Below are positions 60,038 to 64,000 of a DNA stretch of 64,000 bases, one piece after another. Position 1 is the stretch's first letter, and every line of letters starts with the position of its first letter. This stretch comes from QWHO01 sp039809865 (lineage in GTDB: Bacteria; Vulcanimicrobiota; Xenobia; Xenobiales; QWHO01). The notes below the pieces were generated by a model. That model was not told the origin of the DNA. It saw nothing but the letters and a program-made list of their open reading frames with translations, and made no database searches. Both the position numbers and the translations under genes were made by a program. Location of the stretch: positions 111,246 through 175,245 of the forward strand of contig JBDHVW010000004.1 of assembly GCA_039809865.1 (NCBI GenBank). The letters run 5' to 3'.

Positions 60038-60799
60038 CTACTGCTTGAGAACCGCCACCTCGGACCACACCGAGGCCTCCCCGTCCAGCCAGCGCCGGGT
60101 GACCCCGGCGAAGTCCTCCAGCAGCACCCGCACCGCCAACCCCAGCACCACCGGGCGCCGATCGATGCCAGCCTCGTCCAGGGCGCGGTGGGCGCCCTCC
60201 ATCGGCAGGCCCGTGAAACCGAACAGCTCCATGTGCATCGGCACACTGCGCGAGCCGTCCGGGTGCTCGACGCGCTGCTTGCAGACCGCCACGTCGGTGG
60301 AATGGAACGCGCGGCAGATCACCGGCCGCGCGTCGTAGACCTGGCAAAGCTGGTTCTCGCCCAGAAACGGGCAGGGGGTGAAGTTGCGCTTGAGCACCGT
60401 CCCCGTGCGGTCCGGCACCTTATAGCTCAGCAGGCGCGAAGCCCAGTACTCCGACCGGTCGAGCAACGAGCTGGCCACCAGCACGGCGTCCAGTGGGCTG
60501 ACCTGGAGGGGCTCGCGGCAGCACCAGCTGCATTGGGTGCGGCAGTCGACGCGACGGTTGCCCATGATCGTGTTGGCCGCCTCGTAGGAAGCCGTGGTCG
60601 CGTCGCGCAGCTCGCGCACCAGGGCCATCGCCATCTCGGGGCCCGTCTCCCCTGCCTGCAACAGCGACAAGGTCAGGGCATACTGGCGCATGTCCACGCG
60701 CGTGGCCACGGCCGCCAGGTCGTTGCCGGGCTCCTTCTCCAGCTCGCGGTTGGCCTGCTCGAGCAGGCGCTCGAGACGTTTGCGGGTAGTGCGGTTCAC
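60038..60799 (-). CDS. YkgJ-type Cys-cluster protein
   Basis: 253 residues from GTG 60799, overlapping the trehalase stop as GTGA. The Cys cluster CRTQCSWCC, CPFLGENQLCQVYDARPVIC and a later Cys match the YkgJ/Fe-or-Zn-binding family. A helical N-terminus (LERLLEQANRELEKEPGN) and C-terminal domain flank it. Such proteins are thought to bind iron or zinc; their reaction is unclear. Confidence 0.8.
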   Translation of the reverse strand: MNRTTRKRLERLLEQANRELEKEPGNDLAAVATRVDMRQYALTLSLLQAGETGPEMAMALVRELRDATTASYEAANTIMGNRRVDCRTQCSWCCREPLQVSPLDAVLVASSLLDRSEYWASRLLSYKVPDRTGTVLKRNFTPCPFLGENQLCQVYDARPVICRAFHSTDVAVCKQRVEHPDGSRSVPMHMELFGFTGLPMEGAHRALDEAGIDRRPVVLGLAVRVLLEDFAGVTRRWLDGEASVWSEVAVLKQ

Positions 60800-62343
60800 A
60801 GCTTGAGGATCTCCTCTCGGCGCCCCTCGGGCAACTCGTCGTAAAGCCGCGTGAAGACGGCATTGGTCCAGCCGAAGCCGATCTCGTTGGTGGTGTAACC
60901 ATACTTCAGCGCCACCGCCGAGGAGCGCTTTTCCACGTCGTATTTCTCCAGGATCCCGCCGGTCTTGAGGAACTCTTTGAGCACCAGCGACAGGAACTCG
61001 ATGGAGATCCGCTGGGCGTCCTGGTCGAACCCGTAGTGGTAAAGCCCTTCCACTGCCACCATCTCGAGCGGCGCCCAGCCGTAGGGGGCGTCCCACTGGT
61101 TGCCGGAGACGTGCGCGCTGGTCAAAAGGCCCCCGGGACGCTCGAAAAGCTTCAGGTTCGCGGCGGTGCGGCGCGCCTGCTCCACCGTGGCCACCCGCGT
61201 CCAGAGCGGAAAGAAGCACGTGCCGAAGGGGTAATTGCGCCTCTTGGAAGTGCGGAAGTTGTAGTCCAGAAACAGACCCGAGGCCTCATCCCAGCAGTAA
61301 TGCAAAATGCGCTCGCGGCGAGCTCGGGCGCGCGTTACCCACTCCCCCGCCTCGGGACCCTCCCCCAGGAGCCCGCAGATCTCGGCGGCGTCCAGCTCGT
61401 AGCGGTAGAGCAGGCAGTTGAGATCCACCGGCAGATAGTGGATTACGTCCACGTTGAAGGGGCCGAAGCGGTCGCTGGGGTCATATCCCGATTCGCGCAT
61501 CGCCCGGTCGCCGAGGTAGAAGAGCTCGGTCAGCTGGCCGTCCTGGTAGTAGAGCTCGAGCGGGTAATCCTCGTCGTTCCAGGTGGCCTTACGGTCCTCG
61601 TAGACCGCCGCCAGACGCTGGTAGTGGTTGCGACCAAGCTCGTCCCGCTCGCCGGCGGTCACCTCGGGCGCGGGGCCGTGCCCGAAGTCGAAATAGCGCG
61701 ACAGACCGGTGCCTGGCACCAGGTGCGGCTCGGTGGTCCACAGCTTGTAATAGCTGCGGATGCCCGGCATGGCCGCGGCCAGCCACTCCCGGTCGCCCGT
61801 GCGGCGGTAGACGTCCAGCACCATCGTGGTCAGGAACGGCGGTTGCGAGCGCGTCAGGTAGTAGGTGCGGTTGGCGTTGAGAACCTGGCCGTAGTGCTCG
61901 ATCTGGTAGAGGTGGTTCTCCACCATCTCCTTCGCCTGCCTGACCTTGCCGTCGCGCAGGAGGCCGACATTGATGAAGTAGCTGTCCCAGCCGTACATCT
62001 CGTTGAAGCGTCCGCCCGGCACCACGTAGGGATGCGGCAGGTAGAGCAGGCCGTGCTCGGTCAGAGCCGCGTAGCCGCCCTCCGGCAACACCCGCAGGTC
62101 GATCTTCCCATACCGCGACAGCTCACTCTGGACGCGGGCGAAGTCTTCACGGGGGGACACATACACGAGGTAGCGACCCGGCATCTTGGGATCCTCGGCG
62201 GCCTTGAGGATATCGGCGTGCGAGCGCTCGAGCACGGTCCAGTTCGTGTCGATGTAATCGAGGATCTGGCGCAGCTGATCGGGCTCCTTAGCCACGGCCA
62301 TCGACGTGAGCAGCAACAGGAGTAAGCATGAAAGGCACCTCAT
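60796..62343 (-). CDS. Trehalase-family glycoside hydrolase (GH37)
   Basis: 515 residues from ATG 62343. MRCLSCLLLLLLTSMAVAKE is a Sec signal. The GH37 signatures are PGGRFNEMYGWDSYFI and the QWDAPYGWAP segment; ARARRERILHYCWDE and EKYDVEKRS are also typical. It should hydrolyse trehalose, or a related disaccharide, in the periplasm. The stop overlaps the YkgJ-type start. Confidence 0.9.
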   Translation of the reverse strand: MRCLSCLLLLLLTSMAVAKEPDQLRQILDYIDTNWTVLERSHADILKAAEDPKMPGRYLVYVSPREDFARVQSELSRYGKIDLRVLPEGGYAALTEHGLLYLPHPYVVPGGRFNEMYGWDSYFINVGLLRDGKVRQAKEMVENHLYQIEHYGQVLNANRTYYLTRSQPPFLTTMVLDVYRRTGDREWLAAAMPGIRSYYKLWTTEPHLVPGTGLSRYFDFGHGPAPEVTAGERDELGRNHYQRLAAVYEDRKATWNDEDYPLELYYQDGQLTELFYLGDRAMRESGYDPSDRFGPFNVDVIHYLPVDLNCLLYRYELDAAEICGLLGEGPEAGEWVTRARARRERILHYCWDEASGLFLDYNFRTSKRRNYPFGTCFFPLWTRVATVEQARRTAANLKLFERPGGLLTSAHVSGNQWDAPYGWAPLEMVAVEGLYHYGFDQDAQRISIEFLSLVLKEFLKTGGILEKYDVEKRSSAVALKYGYTTNEIGFGWTNAVFTRLYDELPEGRREEILKL

Positions 62344-62411
62344 CAGAAGGCGGTCCCTTCTCGCTGCGTCACGCCAGGGCCTCCAGCGGCGGAAAGCGAA
62401 GCGCACGCACT

Positions 62412-63818
62412 ATGAACGCTGGAGACCTCATGAAAGACCGGGTCGTGTTCCTGCGACCCACCGAAGCCGACACGAAAGAGCTGAGCTGGCTCCCCGACCG
62501 CATGCGCGGTGTGGGCTACACCGAGGATGGCATCCGCGACTGCATCAAGGTGACCGATGTCTGCCTCCTCAACTGGCCGGAGATCCCCGGCTACATCTGG
62601 CGCTGCGAAAAAGAGGACTCGCACCGCAGCTGGATGGTGATGATGTGGCTGCTGACCCACGGCATCCCCCCCGAAAAGGGCGAAGCCGCGCTGGGCACCG
62701 AGGGCTACAAGCTCCTGCTCAAGAGGAAGATCATCGAGGTGCGCGAGGACGGGCTGCTGCACGCCCAGGTCGACCTCTACCCGTGCGACGGGGCCTACGT
62801 GTTCACCGATCGGCTCATGAGCCCGATCCGCCTGCCCAAGCACGTCTACGAGCTGGGGAAAGACAGCTATCTGCTGGCGCGGGTCACGCCGCGAAACCAC
62901 CCCTCCAGGCGCACCTTGGACCTGTGCACCGGCAGCGGCGTGCACGTCATCAACGCGGCCCGGCACTCCGAGCATTCCATCGGCACCGACATCAACCCCC
63001 GCGCCATGCAGTTCGCGCGCATCAACCTGGCGATGAACGGGGTGCTGGACAAGGCAGAGATCCGAGCGGGCAGCCTCTACACGTCGGTTCCGGACGAGAA
63101 ATTCGACCTGATCACGGCCAACCCGCCGTTCCACCCGACCCCCGACGAGAAGATGCAGATCTACCGCACCGGCGGCGAGTCGGGCGAGACGCTCACCGAG
63201 GAGCTGGTGACGAAGCTGCCCGAGTATCTCGAGAACGGCGGGCTCTGCTCGTTCATCGTGGTGTACCCCGTGCTGCGCCACGAGACTTACCTGGCGCGCC
63301 TGCAGCGCTGGCTGGGGGGCGGCGAGGGCTGGGGCGTGGCGCTGCTCGACTTCACCAGCATGACGCGCGAGTTCTTCATCCAGACGAACATGGAGGTGAA
63401 GGGCAACTGGCGCGAGCACGTCACCGAGTTCGATCGCTGGATGAACTCCTACGAGCGCCAGGGCATCGACGCCATCAACGTGGGCAACGTGTTCATCTGT
63501 CGCCTCGACGGCCAGCCCGGCTGGAGCGAGTATCACAAGATCCCCTGGCCCAACCGCAACCGCGTGGCCAGCGTGGAGCCGTGGCTCGAGGGGCTCAAGC
63601 GCTTCGGCCCCGAGTGGCAGCCCGAGCCGGGGTGGAAGCCCAGGCTCGTGGCGACGGTGCTGAAAGCCTCCGACGGCAGCGGGGAGGCGCGCTGGCCTCA
63701 GGATCCCGACTGGGTCACCCCGATTCCCCTGGACGCCGCCGAGGTCGAAGCGGCTTTGACGCTGGACGGCCCTCCCGCTGTTCTGCGCTCGCTGGGCCGC
63801 AAGTTCGTCATCCGCTGA
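62412..63818 (+). CDS. Class I SAM-dependent methyltransferase (HemK/RsmC-like)
   Basis: 468 residues from ATG 62412; ATG 62430 (GGAG at 5 nt) is an equal alternative, and an upstream ATG at 62328 would overlap the trehalase start. Residues about 150-320 hold the SAM fold: TLDLCTGSGVHVINAARHSE (motif I) and LITANPPFHP (NPPF catalytic motif of N-methyltransferases acting on bases or Gln). Extra N-terminal (about 1-140) and C-terminal domains probably bind the substrate. The target, rRNA or a protein Gln, cannot be read. A hairpin overlaps the stop. Confidence 0.85.
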   Translation: MNAGDLMKDRVVFLRPTEADTKELSWLPDRMRGVGYTEDGIRDCIKVTDVCLLNWPEIPGYIWRCEKEDSHRSWMVMMWLLTHGIPPEKGEAALGTEGYKLLLKRKIIEVREDGLLHAQVDLYPCDGAYVFTDRLMSPIRLPKHVYELGKDSYLLARVTPRNHPSRRTLDLCTGSGVHVINAARHSEHSIGTDINPRAMQFARINLAMNGVLDKAEIRAGSLYTSVPDEKFDLITANPPFHPTPDEKMQIYRTGGESGETLTEELVTKLPEYLENGGLCSFIVVYPVLRHETYLARLQRWLGGGEGWGVALLDFTSMTREFFIQTNMEVKGNWREHVTEFDRWMNSYERQGIDAINVGNVFICRLDGQPGWSEYHKIPWPNRNRVASVEPWLEGLKRFGPEWQPEPGWKPRLVATVLKASDGSGEARWPQDPDWVTPIPLDAAEVEAALTLDGPPAVLRSLGRKFVIR

Positions 63819-63836
63819 GCCCCGTCATCGGGGCTC
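63817..63836 (+). terminator. Hairpin at the stop of the methyltransferase gene
   Basis: GAGCCCCG-TCAT-CGGGGCTC, a perfect 8-bp stem beginning within the stop codon. No T run follows, so termination may be partial. Confidence 0.6.
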
Positions 63837-63992
63837 GTTCCCCTGGGCGGCGATTCGTCGGCTAAGGGAACGACCCCCTCGTGGGGGGCGGCCGGCTCGC
63901 CGGAGCGCAGGTTCGTTCCCCGCAGCGACGATTCGTGGTCGGGTGGAACGACCTCGTTCCCCTGTGCGGCGATTCGTCGGTTAAGGGAACGA
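63835..63992. repeat. REP-like palindromic units at the window edge
   Basis: Three 39-bp units: 63835-63873, 63913-63951 and 63954-63992. Each starts TCGTTCC and ends GGAACGA and carries a core of the type GCGGCGATTCGTCGG. Units 1 and 3 are almost identical. The array may continue beyond the window. Confidence 0.75.
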
Positions 63993-64000
63993 CACCCTCG

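Noticed and set aside
63835..64000. Start of a CRISPR array
   Set aside because: Units are palindromic along their whole length and spacing is irregular (39 and 2 bp).

Overview
The window is 64 kb of GC-rich, gene-dense chromosomal DNA with no rRNA, tRNA, intact transposon or CRISPR array that I could find. TolC, RND and HlyD-type export genes, a lipoprotein with a clear lipobox, and a type IV prepilin-like protein point to a diderm bacterium. Three large subtilases, a type III polyketide synthase cluster and many secreted or exported proteins of unknown function suggest a deep-branching or predator-like lineage (Armatimonadota, Eremiobacterota or myxobacteria-like). That placement is inference only; nothing here fixes the phylum.

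Layout. 0-9 kb: a prepilin/beta-propeller protein (cut by the window edge), small hypothetical proteins, D-Ala-D-Ala ligase, a TPR lipoprotein, methionyl-tRNA synthetase, and the decayed tail of a DUF4143-type ATPase. 9-33 kb: an exoprotease-rich stretch with a C39 peptidase, three paralogous subtilases at about 11-13, 20-22.5 and 31-33 kb, an NlpC/CHAP-like protein, a VWA protein fused to a degenerate ADP-ribosylglycohydrolase, CBS proteins, a swivel phosphotransferase, a TolB-like propeller, an HDAC-family hydrolase and a MarR-GNAT fusion. 33-45 kb: a GHKL/Clp-N/TPR-like protein, a DUF2252 protein, a 910-residue protein with two hydrophobic segments, an AprX-like subtilisin and a hybrid histidine kinase with an apparent frameshift. 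45-49 kb: a translationally coupled cluster (type III PKS, isoprenylcysteine-methyltransferase-like enzyme, ACP, fatty acyl-AMP ligase, FAD oxidoreductase) that should make a methylated phenolic or pyrone lipid. 49-60 kb: a gluzincin with glycine zippers, then an ArsR-led operon (DsrE, TusA, SQR-like flavoprotein, HlyD, RND, TolC) that links persulfide chemistry to efflux. 60-64 kb: a YkgJ-type protein, a trehalase, a class I methyltransferase, and a palindromic repeat cluster at the window edge.

Two DNA-level signals stand out. First, about ten promoters, mostly of proteases and of proteins without Sec signals, share a GTTNACA box 31-33 nt upstream of a TANNNT -10 element and have no recognisable -35. 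This looks like a protease/exoprotein regulon. Second, the 660-bp gap at 26.45-27.11 kb holds 19 copies of the palindrome CGTACG, mostly exactly 18 bp apart, inside a 112-bp tandem repeat. I found only three other copies in the rest of the window. Several genes also seem to be leaderless, with a -10 hexamer about 6-9 nt before the start codon.
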